From NCBI RefSeq assembly GCF_037976825.1, contig NZ_CP150269.1:5407501-5471500 (forward strand): a DNA stretch of 64,000 nt, given 5' to 3'. The stretch comes from Paenibacillus sp. FSL K6-1330 (GTDB taxonomy: Bacteria; Bacillota; Bacilli; Paenibacillales; Paenibacillaceae). A program made the translations under genes and the position numbers. Below, one piece after another: positions 17,917-26,587 of this stretch. Numbering within the stretch: the stretch's first letter is position 1; each line of letters opens with the position of its first letter. The notes beneath the pieces are model-generated. The model worked only from the letters and a program-made list of their open reading frames with translations. It was not told where the DNA came from and searched no databases.

Positions 17917-18630
17917 TTAATCACGCCAGTTCATGCGTACCTGCTTAATCCCCTCTACCTGCCACAATTGCTCGAACAATCCATTAATTCCCTTGCTGTT
18001 AAAAGAGTACACCCGGAACTCCATCGTTACCTTGGTCGAATCGTCTTCCGTCGTGTCATTATTCACGATCATGCCTTCCACCGTCATATTTGCCTTTTGC
18101 AGCAATTCCGTAATGGTACTTACATGAACTGGACGATCTCCAGCCTCAATGATGATCTTCAAACTGCCTGACTTTTTAATAAAGAGAAATTTTGATTCCA
18201 ATTTATTCAACACCAGCGTGCTGACCAGAACGATCGCTGTCGTTATGATCGCGGGCCAGTAAAATCCGGAGCCGACACTTAAACCGATAGCCGCTGCTAC
18301 CCATAGGGTTGCCGCCGTGGTAAGACCTGAAATGATATGATTGGAACGCCGCAATATTGCCCCGGCACCAAGGAAACCGATACCGCTTACAACTTGTGCC
18401 GCCAGCCGGGCAGGATCAAACCTCGCATTAGGATGATTGATCAGTGCAGAATCAAAGCCATAAATGGAAGTCAGCATAATCAGTGTTGATCCGACAGCCA
18501 CCAAGAGATGGGTTTTTAAACCGGCCTGCTTGTTTCTGCGTTCCCGCTCCCAACCGATTAAACCGCCAAGCAATGCAGCCAATAGCAGCCGCATCAGCAT
18601 GGTCTCCGTATCCAGTAGAAACACATCCAT
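17917..18630 (-). CDS. MgtC/SapB family membrane protein
   Basis: Inner-membrane protein with four or five N-terminal hydrophobic segments, including the family hallmarks LLAALLGGLIGWERERRNK and VVSGIGFLGAGAI, followed by a soluble ACT-like C-terminal domain (about 150-237). Relatives are linked to growth at low magnesium and, in some pathogens, to modulation of the F-type ATPase; the exact activity is unresolved. It starts 43 bp after glpP on the same strand and probably forms the tail of the HAD-glpP operon. No magnesium riboswitch fits in that gap. Confidence 0.92.
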   Translation of the reverse strand: MDVFLLDTETMLMRLLLAALLGGLIGWERERRNKQAGLKTHLLVAVGSTLIMLTSIYGFDSALINHPNARFDPARLAAQVVSGIGFLGAGAILRRSNHIISGLTTAATLWVAAAIGLSVGSGFYWPAIITTAIVLVSTLVLNKLESKFLFIKKSGSLKIIIEAGDRPVHVSTITELLQKANMTVEGMIVNNDTTEDDSTKVTMEFRVYSFNSKGINGLFEQLWQVEGIKQVRMNWRD

Positions 18631-18673
18631 TCCCTAATCTCCACCCATCTTTGTCATTTACGGAGGATCTTCG

Positions 18674-19279
18674 CTATACCATATGTTCATCCTGCCAGCG
18701 CCATAGCTCTTTGCTGGAGGTGGATATGCCAATTACACCGCTCTTCAAAGCTGTATCAAAATCCTCCAAATCGATCATGAGTCCTCCTGCGATGACGGGT
18801 ACGTCCACCTCTGCACGAATCCGTTCCATAATCCGCTGACACACCATGCCCGGCAGCACTTCAATGGCATCCGGATTGGAGGCCTTAATCATCTTGATCC
18901 CGTTGTCCAGGGAAACAGAATCGAATACAAACAGTCGCTGAACCGTTAACAAGCCCAGTTTCTTCGCTTCAACAATCGCGGTGTTTTTTGTCGTAACAAT
19001 ACCATCGATGCCAACCTTTTCTGCTAAATACTTAACCCCCGTCTTGTCTTTGCCGATCCCTTCAATCAGATCAAAATGCACAAACGAGAGCTTGCCCGCC
19101 TCCCGAATCTGCTCAACAATCGATTCGATGATAAAAATATCGGTCTTTAGAATAAACACGATATTCGACTCAGTTGCTAGTACATTGGGGAGTTCATCGG
19201 CATTCATTAATGAAGTAATAATGGGCTTACGCTTCAAGCAATACGAAATTCGTTGTGCACCTTCAACACTGGTTTTCAT
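18674..19279 (-). CDS. glpP: Glycerol-3-phosphate-responsive antiterminator
   Basis: RNA-binding regulator that, with glycerol 3-phosphate, prevents termination in leaders of glp genes (established for Bacillus subtilis GlpP). The TIM-barrel-like protein shows SFVHFDLIEGIGKDK, VGIDGIVTTK, QRLFVFDSVSLDNGI, PDAIEVLPGM and PVIAGGLM, all family landmarks. ATG 19279 with GAGGTGAAGAC upstream gives 201 residues; an in-frame ATG at 19312 would add 11 residues without a ribosome site. It lies downstream of the HAD gene and upstream of the mgtC-like gene. Two terminator-like leaders within 3.2 kb upstream are its likely targets. Confidence 0.93.
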   Translation of the reverse strand: MKTSVEGAQRISYCLKRKPIITSLMNADELPNVLATESNIVFILKTDIFIIESIVEQIREAGKLSFVHFDLIEGIGKDKTGVKYLAEKVGIDGIVTTKNTAIVEAKKLGLLTVQRLFVFDSVSLDNGIKMIKASNPDAIEVLPGMVCQRIMERIRAEVDVPVIAGGLMIDLEDFDTALKSGVIGISTSSKELWRWQDEHMV

Positions 19280-19346
19280 GTCTTCACCTCGTTGCCGCAG
19301 CAGCATCTCCAATTCTCCCGTTGCCCCGGCTTATTTTTGTAAATAC

Positions 19347-20159
19347 TCATGACTTGGCTTCGTCTGCCTGCTTCACGGCAGTACCACTGAGATAAATATC
19401 GTAGACCGAATTCAGTACATAGGTGGGCTTCACGCTGCTGTTCATCAGATCGTCCCTGGTTGATACGCCTGTCAGCACCATTGCCGTACTCATCCCTGCC
19501 TGATTTCCCATCTTGATATCCGTCTCCAGCCGATCCCCTGACATCAGACAATCTTCAGCCTGCACTCCCAAAATATCAAGAGCCGTCAATGCCGTCAAGA
19601 CGGAGGGTTTGCCCATGACGGTCGTGATTGTTATACCGGCAGTGCCTTCGATGGCACCGATCATACCGCCGCAATCCGGCACATCGCCGCCAGGCATTGG
19701 ACATGTTCGATCCGGGTGGGTGGCAATCACTTCAGCGCCCCGTTTAATCGCCTGATATGCAAAATCCAGATGACGGTAGTGAAAATCCCGATCCCAAGAT
19801 ACAACCACAACATCGGTTTCCTCCGGTGATGAGGCGAATCGTATTCCATTGTCCAGCAGCTCATTCTTCAATATATCTTCGCCAATGACATACACGTTTG
19901 CGCCCGGATGATGTTTTTGAAGATAATGAATCGTAACGAGTGCAGGATTCAATATATTATTCAGTTCAACTTGAATGCCAAGCTTCCTTAATTTCTTCAA
20001 ATAGTTTTCCCTGGAATCTATCGTTTTGTTGGTCAAAAACAATAGCCTCTTACCTAGTCCCTGCAAATAATGAATGGTCTCCACCGCACCATCAATGGCC
20101 TCAGCCCCAAGATAGATCGTGCCGTCCAAATCAAAAATATACCCTGAATAATGATCCAT
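19347..20159 (-). CDS. HAD-IIA sugar/polyol phosphatase (NagD-like)
   Basis: Cytoplasmic phosphatase of the NagD/AraL subgroup. Motif I is FDLDGTIYLG (nucleophile and acid/base Asp), motif II LFLTNKT, the C2-type cap spans about residues 75-190, motif III is MGKPS and motif IV GDRLETDIKMG. ATG 20159 has AGAGGAGAACG upstream; a start at 20219 lacks one. It is co-directional with glpP, 67 bp away, and preceded by a terminator-like leader resembling that of glpD. This suggests it dephosphorylates glycerol 3-phosphate, dihydroxyacetone phosphate or a related polyol phosphate to relieve accumulation; this role is inferred from context only. Confidence 0.88.
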   Translation of the reverse strand: MDHYSGYIFDLDGTIYLGAEAIDGAVETIHYLQGLGKRLLFLTNKTIDSRENYLKKLRKLGIQVELNNILNPALVTIHYLQKHHPGANVYVIGEDILKNELLDNGIRFASSPEETDVVVVSWDRDFHYRHLDFAYQAIKRGAEVIATHPDRTCPMPGGDVPDCGGMIGAIEGTAGITITTVMGKPSVLTALTALDILGVQAEDCLMSGDRLETDIKMGNQAGMSTAMVLTGVSTRDDLMNSSVKPTYVLNSVYDIYLSGTAVKQADEAKS

Positions 20160-20326
20160 AATTTCGTTCTCCTCTGCATGTTCAATCTGTAATTTCGCCC
20201 GCAAACGTAAATTGGACATGTTCTGGCCAGATCAGTTCTGTTATGGACCCACAGTCCCCATCCGTAAAGTATACATATGACAACGTCATGCCCTTTAGTC
20301 CTTGGACAAGCGGTTCCACGCGGATA

Positions 20327-20409
20327 CAAAAAAATGAGAAGCACTTTGCATTGAAAAAGCCTTCATTCATGACAAATGAAAGATTCTCGTTATGCAAAGG
20401 GCTTCTCAT
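20327..20409 (-). promoter_or_regulatory. Terminator-type leader before HAD-glpP, candidate GlpP target
   Basis: On the minus strand ATGAGAAGCCCTTTGCAT (20409-20392) pairs with ATGCAAAGTGCTTCTCAT (20351-20334), then TTTTTTT. The 5' arm resembles the glpD leader arm (GAGAA-CC-TTTGC-TAA in both). A smaller TTCATT/AATGAA hairpin lies in the loop. It could also act as the plain terminator of glpD, 86 bp upstream. Little else is seen in the 335-bp gap. Confidence 0.65.
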
Positions 20410-20494
20410 CATCTCTGCCCAGCTCTATAACTTTATATGGTTATACTACATCCACATTTTACATTTGACAAGATGCTCCTGATAAATAAGATTC

Positions 20495-22258
20495 CTATCG
20501 ATTCATCGCTGAAACGGCGGAGGAATGCTCGGCTTCCTCGTCGGAGCGCGGTCCTGTGACGTCTTCCCGATCCGGCAGATCCGTAAACCGTTCCATCCTG
20601 CTGTCTTCCACCATTCCCCATGCCAATTGCAATTGATCCTGCAGCAGCTCCCATTGCCTGTTGACTTCCACATGATTCCATTCTAAATATTCACGCATTA
20701 TTCTCATCACGGAAGCAAGGGTTCGCTCGGTTTTTTGCCGGTCGAATAATATCCAGCCTGTTCTTCTTAACAGAAAGTCCACTGCGGTCATCGTCATCTC
20801 ATATTCGATGGAATACTCGATTTCCGCGCGTAACAATCGAAGCTCGACCGTGTCTGCTTCCTGCGAAGAAGCACCGATCCGGTTCATCAGTTCCATCGTA
20901 TTGGAGCCGTACCTGTTCATGAGGCTCACAATGTCTTCGGGTCTGATGCCGAGGGATTCACCCTGCTTGATTAACTTCTTCTGAACCTCCTCATAGGTGA
21001 GGCCATTCAGGTCGCCTCCGCTGATGGGAACACGATCCGTCGTACAAGGAGGATAGATGGTGCCATCGCCGTCTTGAAGCTGTCTGGCTGCAAGATTCAC
21101 GACCTTTTCAGCCATTTTCCGAAATCCGGTCAGCTTTCCGCCTGCAATGGTGATCAATCCGGAATCGGATATAAACATCTCATCTTTCCTTGATATTTCC
21201 GAAGGATCCTTTCCTTCCTCGCCGACGAGTGGTCGTAACCCCGACCATCCGGATTCAATATCGTTCAGCTTCAGCCTTGATTCCGGAAAAGCATGATTCA
21301 CCGCATCGATAAGATACCGCCGATCCTCCTCGGTAATACCGGGCTTCTCAATCGCACCCTCATAAAGGGTATCGGTCGTTCCGATGTAGGTCTTGCCCTC
21401 TCTTGGAATGACAAAAATCATTCTCCCACCCGGCACATCGAAATAAGCAGCCTGGCGTATGGGAAGCTTGGCATGATCCACCACCAGGTGAACGCCTTTC
21501 GTTAAGAGCAGCCGCTTTCCCTTGAGCGAATTATCCTTGAGCCTGACCTGATCCACCCATGGCCCGGCCGCATTGATGATTTTTTTGGCGCATATCGTAT
21601 AGGTCTTACCACTCACTTGGTCTTCTACGTGAACTCCTACCACTTTTCCTCCTCGATACATGAATTCCTGGACTTTGGCATAATTCGCGATGAGAGCTCC
21701 TTTGGCCCTTGCAGACTTCATCACTTCAACCGTTAATCGCGCATCATCGGTTCGGTATTCATAATAATAACCGGAACCTTTCAATCCCTCCTTTCGAAAG
21801 AGCGGTTCAAGGGTCAGGGTACTCTCGCGCCGGAACATCTTTCGCCGTTCACTTCGTTTGACCCTTGCCAACCAGTCGTACAGACACAACCCGATCGAGC
21901 TGGCAAGATAACCATAAGTACCCTTTTTATAAATAGGGAGCAGCATGGGAATGGGCTCCACCAGATGCGGAGCGCTCCGGTGAAGCAGTGCCCGTTCAGA
22001 ACCTACCTCGCGTACCAAGCCGATCTCTCCTTGCTTCAAATACCGAAGACCGCCATGAATCAGCTTCGTTGATCTGCAACTCGTTCCCGAAGCAAAATCA
22101 TTCATTTCCACCAATCCGACGCTCATCCCTCTACAGCTGGCGTCCCAAGCAATTCCCGCACCCGTGATACCGCCGCCAATCACCAGCACATCCAGCTTTT
22201 CGGCCGACATGTCCTGCAAATATTGGGTCCGCATCTTGGCGGATAAGCTTGTGTACAC
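20495..22258 (-). CDS. glpD: Aerobic glycerol-3-phosphate dehydrogenase (FAD)
   Basis: Membrane-associated flavoenzyme oxidising glycerol 3-phosphate to dihydroxyacetone phosphate with electrons passed to menaquinone. The N-terminal Rossmann motif is VIGGGITGAGIAWDA, followed by SGTSCRSTKLIHGGLRYL, INAAGPWVDQ, IGTTDTLYEG, SGLRPLVG and ITIAGGKLTGFRKMAE, all typical. At 587 residues it is somewhat longer than usual because of a C-terminal extension rich in acidic residues. The start is GTG at 22258 with GAGGAGAA upstream; an ATG 12 bp before it is in another frame. The upstream leader holds a terminator hairpin, as in B. subtilis glpD, so expression should depend on GlpP. Confidence 0.96.
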   Translation of the reverse strand: MYTSLSAKMRTQYLQDMSAEKLDVLVIGGGITGAGIAWDASCRGMSVGLVEMNDFASGTSCRSTKLIHGGLRYLKQGEIGLVREVGSERALLHRSAPHLVEPIPMLLPIYKKGTYGYLASSIGLCLYDWLARVKRSERRKMFRRESTLTLEPLFRKEGLKGSGYYYEYRTDDARLTVEVMKSARAKGALIANYAKVQEFMYRGGKVVGVHVEDQVSGKTYTICAKKIINAAGPWVDQVRLKDNSLKGKRLLLTKGVHLVVDHAKLPIRQAAYFDVPGGRMIFVIPREGKTYIGTTDTLYEGAIEKPGITEEDRRYLIDAVNHAFPESRLKLNDIESGWSGLRPLVGEEGKDPSEISRKDEMFISDSGLITIAGGKLTGFRKMAEKVVNLAARQLQDGDGTIYPPCTTDRVPISGGDLNGLTYEEVQKKLIKQGESLGIRPEDIVSLMNRYGSNTMELMNRIGASSQEADTVELRLLRAEIEYSIEYEMTMTAVDFLLRRTGWILFDRQKTERTLASVMRIMREYLEWNHVEVNRQWELLQDQLQLAWGMVEDSRMERFTDLPDREDVTGPRSDEEAEHSSAVSAMNR

Positions 22259-22416
22259 CTGACATTCTCCTCTCTAAAAATATAATGAAGAACCTATTCC
22301 ATAATAAGAACAACGTCTATCGACGTACTTTATCTGAAGACAGACCGCATTTAGCGGAAGTTTTTCTTGCGAGATAAGGATGCTAAGCCTCGGATGTTTA
22401 TACTTTCTTATCTCTT

Positions 22417-22484
22417 CAAAAAAAGAACCGCTTCTGCTAAGAATACATACCGAATACAGTACGCATTTAAGCAAAAGGGTTCTC
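22417..22484 (-). promoter_or_regulatory. glpD leader terminator, likely GlpP antitermination site
   Basis: Minus strand AGAACCCTTTTGCT (22483-22470) pairs with AGCAGAAGCGGTTCT (22438-22424), then TTTTTTT. It lies about 160 bp before the glpD start codon and shares its 5' arm with the leader at 20392-20409. A GAGATAAG/CTTATCTC hairpin follows at 22371-22414. No gene is present in 22259-22586. Confidence 0.75.
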
Positions 22485-22586
22485 CGTTATCTCCGCCACT
22501 TTATGCAATAAATATGATTATTCATTATAGGTTGCTTTTATACTTATGTCTACATGGAGCCCATTCAGAACCGTTAAAGCCGATTC

Positions 22587-23444
22587 TCACTTTTTTCGTA
22601 AAGCCGATGGAGCCATACTTTTATATTTTTTGAAGGTTCGACTGAAATAATAAATATCATTAAATCCGGTTGCAGCCGCGATTTCGGATACCGTAAGCGG
22701 ACTTTCACGAAGTAGATAATCCGCCCGGTTGAGCCTCGTCTCATTCACATACTCTGTCACGGTCCGACCGCTGATCTCCTTGAACAAGCGACTGAAATGA
22801 AAACGGCTGAGACCAGCCATGCTTGATAGGAGCTCCACTGACAAATCCTCCCGGTAATGCTCCTCAATATACTTGAATATCGGGGCAAAGCGCTCTACAT
22901 TCTTCATCCGCTCGACGTATTCATCCAGTGTAAGGACCGTCGCTACATAACCTCGTACAAGCAGCGTAAGCAGCCGATACAGCTCTGATTTGACCGCCAG
23001 CTCATAACCGAATTCCCGCTGTTCCAGCTCATGAATGATGGACAACATGGAGGCTAGCGCATCATCCCCGCTAATTCGATTCTCGAAGATTAGCCGGTTC
23101 TGGGTGATGGGTGTGATGAATTTCATCTCGGTTGCATCCAGCGAATGGCTCTGAAGCAGCGAAAAGTCCGCGATTAACGCATAATAAAACAAATGATCCG
23201 ATAAGCTGAGGCCGTAATGCAGCTCATTCCGGTTAATGACGATCATATCGCCTTCCTTGACCGTGAAGGTGGACGAGCCGCACTCCAGACTCGCTTCCCC
23301 AGATATAATATATAGAATTTCAAGATGTTCATGCCAATGATGGTTAAACAAAACCTGTCCCCGGCCGTCAAACTCGCAACGATGGACCTTAATCGGAAAC
23401 TGAGGATCCGGCATTGTCATCGGTTCTTGAAGTGTTTTGTCCAA
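22587..23444 (-). CDS. AraC-family regulator with cupin sensor
   Basis: Transcription factor, probable activator of the divergent dehydrogenase/isomerase operon. The N-terminal cupin is marked by HHWHEHLEILYIISGEA and DMIVINRNELHYG; the C-terminal 100 residues hold the two AraC helix-turn-helix units (LSVELLSSMAGLSRFHFSRL and LTVSEIAAATGFNDIYYFSR). TTG 23444 is preferred because AAGGAGA lies 8 bp upstream; the longer frame from 23495 has no ribosome site. The 126-bp divergent gap contains a TATAAT at 23527-23532 for the opposite operon without a good -35, which fits activator dependence. Confidence 0.9.
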   Translation of the reverse strand: MDKTLQEPMTMPDPQFPIKVHRCEFDGRGQVLFNHHWHEHLEILYIISGEASLECGSSTFTVKEGDMIVINRNELHYGLSLSDHLFYYALIADFSLLQSHSLDATEMKFITPITQNRLIFENRISGDDALASMLSIIHELEQREFGYELAVKSELYRLLTLLVRGYVATVLTLDEYVERMKNVERFAPIFKYIEEHYREDLSVELLSSMAGLSRFHFSRLFKEISGRTVTEYVNETRLNRADYLLRESPLTVSEIAAATGFNDIYYFSRTFKKYKSMAPSALRKK

Positions 23445-23570
23445 TGTTCTGATCTCCTTCCAGTAAGACAGCACAATTGTACAAACAAACAGCACGGTTT
23501 ATCATGGTGTCTTCCTCTAAAAGCATTATAATACGAAAGTGTAATGCAGTAAATTCAGAGGAGTGAACTC

Positions 23571-24629
23571 ATGAAATCTATTAATATTGGCGTCATTGGC
23601 ACGGGATCGATCTCTGCTATGCATTTGCAATCTTATCAAAAACATGCGAACGCGAATTTGCTCGCCGTGTGCGATTTAAATGAAGAAAGAGCACAGCGTG
23701 CAGCTGAAAAATACGGTGCTACCAAAGTCTACACCGATTATAACGAACTTCTGGCTGATCCGGAAATCGATGCTGTAAGCATCTGTACCTGGAACAATAC
23801 GCATGCCGAAATCAGTATTGCGGCACTGAATGCGGGCAAACACGTTCTGGTTGAGAAACCTCTCTGCCGTACCGTTGAGGAAGCGCTTCAAGTACAGGAA
23901 GCCGTTAAATCTTCCGGCAAGCTGCTTCAGGTCGGCTTCGTAAGACGTTACGATCCTAACGCTCAAATGCTCCGCGAGTTTGCAGACAAGGGTGAATTCG
24001 GGGAAATCTATTTCGCGAAGGCTTCCTCCGTTCGCCGTCTCGGCAATCCAGGCGGCTGGTTCTCTGACATTGAGCGTTCCGGCGGCGGACCTCTCATCGA
24101 TATCGGCGTGCATGTCATTGATCTGTGCTGGTACATGATGGGTCGCCCTAAACCAGTTTCTGTAAGCGCCAATACATACCGGAAGCTGGGCAATCGCTCT
24201 AACGTTCGCAACCTCTCCTTCTACAAAGCGGCTGACTATGACGCGGAGAAGAACACGGTTGAGGATATGGCGAATGCGATGATTCGTTTTGAAAACGGCG
24301 CTTCTATACTGGTGGACGTCAGCTTCACGCTGCACGCTAAGGAAAATCTGCAATCCGTTAAATTATATGGAGACAAGGGCGGCTTTGAAATTGATCCTGA
24401 AGTGGTCATCGTCACGGAGAAACACGATACCATCATCAACATTCAGCCTCAGACAGACAGCACAGGATTCGCGTTCGACGCGGCTTTCCAAAGCGAAGTC
24501 GATCATTTCATTTCCAGCATCGAGAACGGCACATCACCTCTCAGCCCAGTAGAAGACGGCGTTGAGATCATGAAGATTCTGTGCGGGATCTATGAATCCG
24601 CCGAAAAAGGGGTTGAAGTTCTACTATGA
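23571..24629 (+). CDS. Gfo/Idh/MocA family NAD(P)-dependent dehydrogenase
   Basis: Oxidises a sugar, inositol or sugar derivative in the cytoplasm. The N-terminal Rossmann fold has GVIGTGSISAMHL, DPEIDAVSICTWNNTHAEI and the catalytic-site EKPLCRTVEEAL; the C-terminal half has GGGPLIDIGVHVIDLCWYM, with the His that usually takes part in catalysis. 352 residues, normal. AGAGGAGTG precedes the ATG. Its stop overlaps the start of the next gene by 4 bp (ATGA), so the two are coupled. Pairing with TIM-barrel isomerases recalls inositol (Iol) or keto-sugar pathways, but the substrate cannot be read from the sequence. Confidence 0.92.
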   Translation: MKSINIGVIGTGSISAMHLQSYQKHANANLLAVCDLNEERAQRAAEKYGATKVYTDYNELLADPEIDAVSICTWNNTHAEISIAALNAGKHVLVEKPLCRTVEEALQVQEAVKSSGKLLQVGFVRRYDPNAQMLREFADKGEFGEIYFAKASSVRRLGNPGGWFSDIERSGGGPLIDIGVHVIDLCWYMMGRPKPVSVSANTYRKLGNRSNVRNLSFYKAADYDAEKNTVEDMANAMIRFENGASILVDVSFTLHAKENLQSVKLYGDKGGFEIDPEVVIVTEKHDTIINIQPQTDSTGFAFDAAFQSEVDHFISSIENGTSPLSPVEDGVEIMKILCGIYESAEKGVEVLL

Positions 24630-25483
24630 AACTTGGAATAAGCTCGTACAGCCTGTACCAGGCCATGAACAAAGGCGAAATGACCATTACCGATGTCATC
24701 GACTACGTTGCAGAAATCGGTGGAGAGCATATCGAGATCGTTCCGCTCGGCTTTAACCTGAAGGAAACACCGGAGTTGATCGATACAATTAAATCCCATG
24801 CCGCTTCCAAAGGGCTTGAAATTTCCAACTATGCCATCGGCGCCAATTTTGCGGAATTGGATGACGCTGCATATGAAGCGGAGATTGAACGAGTTAAAGG
24901 TGAAGTGGACATCGCAGCCGCACTTGGCGTTAAGCTGATGCGTCATGACGTAGCCTCTTCCAAAGACTTGTCCATCACGCATTTCCTGGAGGAGCTTCCC
25001 CGCCTCGCCAATGCATGCCGGATCATTGCCGATTATGCGGCTGAACGCGGCATTACGACAAGCGTGGAGAACCATGGCTATTTCATTCAACATAGCGACC
25101 GTGTAAAAGCGCTGGTTCAGACCGTGAATCACCCTAACTTCAAAACAACCCTGGATATCGGAAACTTCCTCTGTGCAGATGAGGTGTCCACTGTGGCTGT
25201 CAAGAATAACATCGGCTTGGCCTCGATGGTTCACTTCAAGGACTTCTATTATCGCCCGGCTCACCGCGCACCTGGATCCGGTTGGTTTAATACCTCCAGC
25301 GGCAACTGGCTGCGTGGCGCGATTGTCGGCCAAGGCGATATCGATATGCCCGAAGTCGTTCGCATCGTGAAGGAATCCGGTTATGACGGTTACATCTCGA
25401 TTGAATTCGAGGGGCTGGAAGATTGCCGCACGGGAGCTAAGTTTGGATTGGAATATGTCCGTAAAGCCTGGAATGAAGTTTAA
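24626..25483 (+). CDS. Sugar phosphate isomerase/epimerase (TIM barrel)
   Basis: Xylose-isomerase-like TIM barrel of 285 residues that probably acts on the product of the overlapping dehydrogenase. Typical strands and metal ligands: LGISSYSLYQAM, HIEIVPLGF, ITTSVENHGYF (Glu ligand), FKTTLDIGNF (Asp ligand), MVHFKDFYY (His), GYISIEFEGLED (Glu). Translational coupling with the preceding dehydrogenase and a second paralogue 50 bp downstream define one operon. Relatives include IolE, IolI and hydroxypyruvate isomerase; none can be chosen with confidence. Confidence 0.9.
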   Translation: MKLGISSYSLYQAMNKGEMTITDVIDYVAEIGGEHIEIVPLGFNLKETPELIDTIKSHAASKGLEISNYAIGANFAELDDAAYEAEIERVKGEVDIAAALGVKLMRHDVASSKDLSITHFLEELPRLANACRIIADYAAERGITTSVENHGYFIQHSDRVKALVQTVNHPNFKTTLDIGNFLCADEVSTVAVKNNIGLASMVHFKDFYYRPAHRAPGSGWFNTSSGNWLRGAIVGQGDIDMPEVVRIVKESGYDGYISIEFEGLEDCRTGAKFGLEYVRKAWNEV

Positions 25484-25533
25484 GTTAGACGGTCGATGGA
25501 TGAACACAAGGATGATACAAGGGGGATATTAGG

Positions 25534-26430
25534 ATGTCGAAGCCTATCATGCCTAACAAAATTGGCGTTATTGTTGACAGCTTTCGAGTTGGAGTAAGAG
25601 ACGGCCTTCTTAAAGCCCGGGATGTCGGAGCAGACGGCGTTCAGATCTATGCCGTTCATGGCGAAATGGATCCGGCCAACCTCTCTGCTTCGGCCCGTAA
25701 AGAATTGAAGGATTACATCGATTCACTGGGACTTGAAATCTCCGCTCTCGTTGGTGACCTTGGCGGACACGGTTTCCAGGACCCTGCCGAAAATGCGGCT
25801 AAAATCGAGAAATCCAAACGAATCATGGAGCTCGGCTTGGAGCTGGGAACCAATATCATCACCACGCATATCGGTATCGTGCCGCAAGATCATAACAGCC
25901 GCGTATATGAAACGATGCATAAAGCTTGTCTGGAGCTTAGCACACTCGCGAAGTCGATGGACGCCTTCTTTGCCATCGAGACAGGTCCGGAGCCTTCTGC
26001 TCATTTGAAATCATTCCTGGATGGCCTCGGTTCCAACGGTGTGTCCGTTAACTTTGATCCTGCCAATATGGTCATGGTCACTGGAGACGATCCGGTACAG
26101 GGTGTGTACAATCTGAAAGATTATATCGTTCATACACACGCGAAGGACGGAATCAAGCTGGCTGACTATATCGATCCTCGCGATGTATACGGTGATTTCG
26201 GATACGAAGCACCTGCGCTTGACCATGACAAAATTGCCGATATGGCTGAATCCGGCGAGAAGTTCCGTGAGGTACCTCTTGGAGAAGGTGGCGTTAACTG
26301 GAATGCTTACTTGCAAGCTCTCAAGGATATTGGCTATACGGGGTATCTGACAATCGAACGTGAAGTGAAAGCCAATCCGGAAGCGGATATCAAGCTCGCC
26401 GTGGACTTCTTGAAAACATTCAGAGCTTAA
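25534..26430 (+). CDS. Sugar phosphate isomerase/epimerase (TIM barrel), second
   Basis: A second xylose-isomerase-like barrel, only distantly similar to its neighbour. Metal-site motifs are FFAIETGPE (Glu), SVNFDPANMVM (Asp), VHTHAKDGI (His) and GYLTIEREV (Glu). AGGGGGATATTAGG precedes the ATG at 25534. It is the last gene of the three-gene operon and is followed by a bidirectional terminator. Two consecutive isomerases suggest successive steps or two substrates fed by one dehydrogenase; this is inference. Confidence 0.9.
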   Translation: MSKPIMPNKIGVIVDSFRVGVRDGLLKARDVGADGVQIYAVHGEMDPANLSASARKELKDYIDSLGLEISALVGDLGGHGFQDPAENAAKIEKSKRIMELGLELGTNIITTHIGIVPQDHNSRVYETMHKACLELSTLAKSMDAFFAIETGPEPSAHLKSFLDGLGSNGVSVNFDPANMVMVTGDDPVQGVYNLKDYIVHTHAKDGIKLADYIDPRDVYGDFGYEAPALDHDKIADMAESGEKFREVPLGEGGVNWNAYLQALKDIGYTGYLTIEREVKANPEADIKLAVDFLKTFRA

Positions 26431-26518
26431 CGTTTACACGATTATTTAGTGTTCTTGCTGTGGGATATCAGGCGCTATTGCTTTGGTCATCTGCAATGAG
26501 CTCATTAACCAAATAACT

Positions 26519-26558
26519 AAACAAGGCCAATCAGGTTATTCCCTGATTGGCCTTGTTT
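26519..26558. terminator. Bidirectional terminator between the two sugar modules
   Basis: AAACAAGGCCAATCAGG pairs perfectly with CCTGATTGGCCTTGTTT around a 6-base loop, with A/T-rich ends on both sides. It separates convergent operons ending at 26430 and 26588. The gap 26431-26587 holds nothing else. Confidence 0.9.
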
Positions 26559-26587
26559 ATATTTGTTCTACCCTATAGTAAGTAAAA

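Noticed and set aside
18631..18673. Magnesium riboswitch for the mgtC-like gene
   Set aside because: Only 43 bp separate glpP and the mgtC-like gene, too short for a known magnesium-sensing element.
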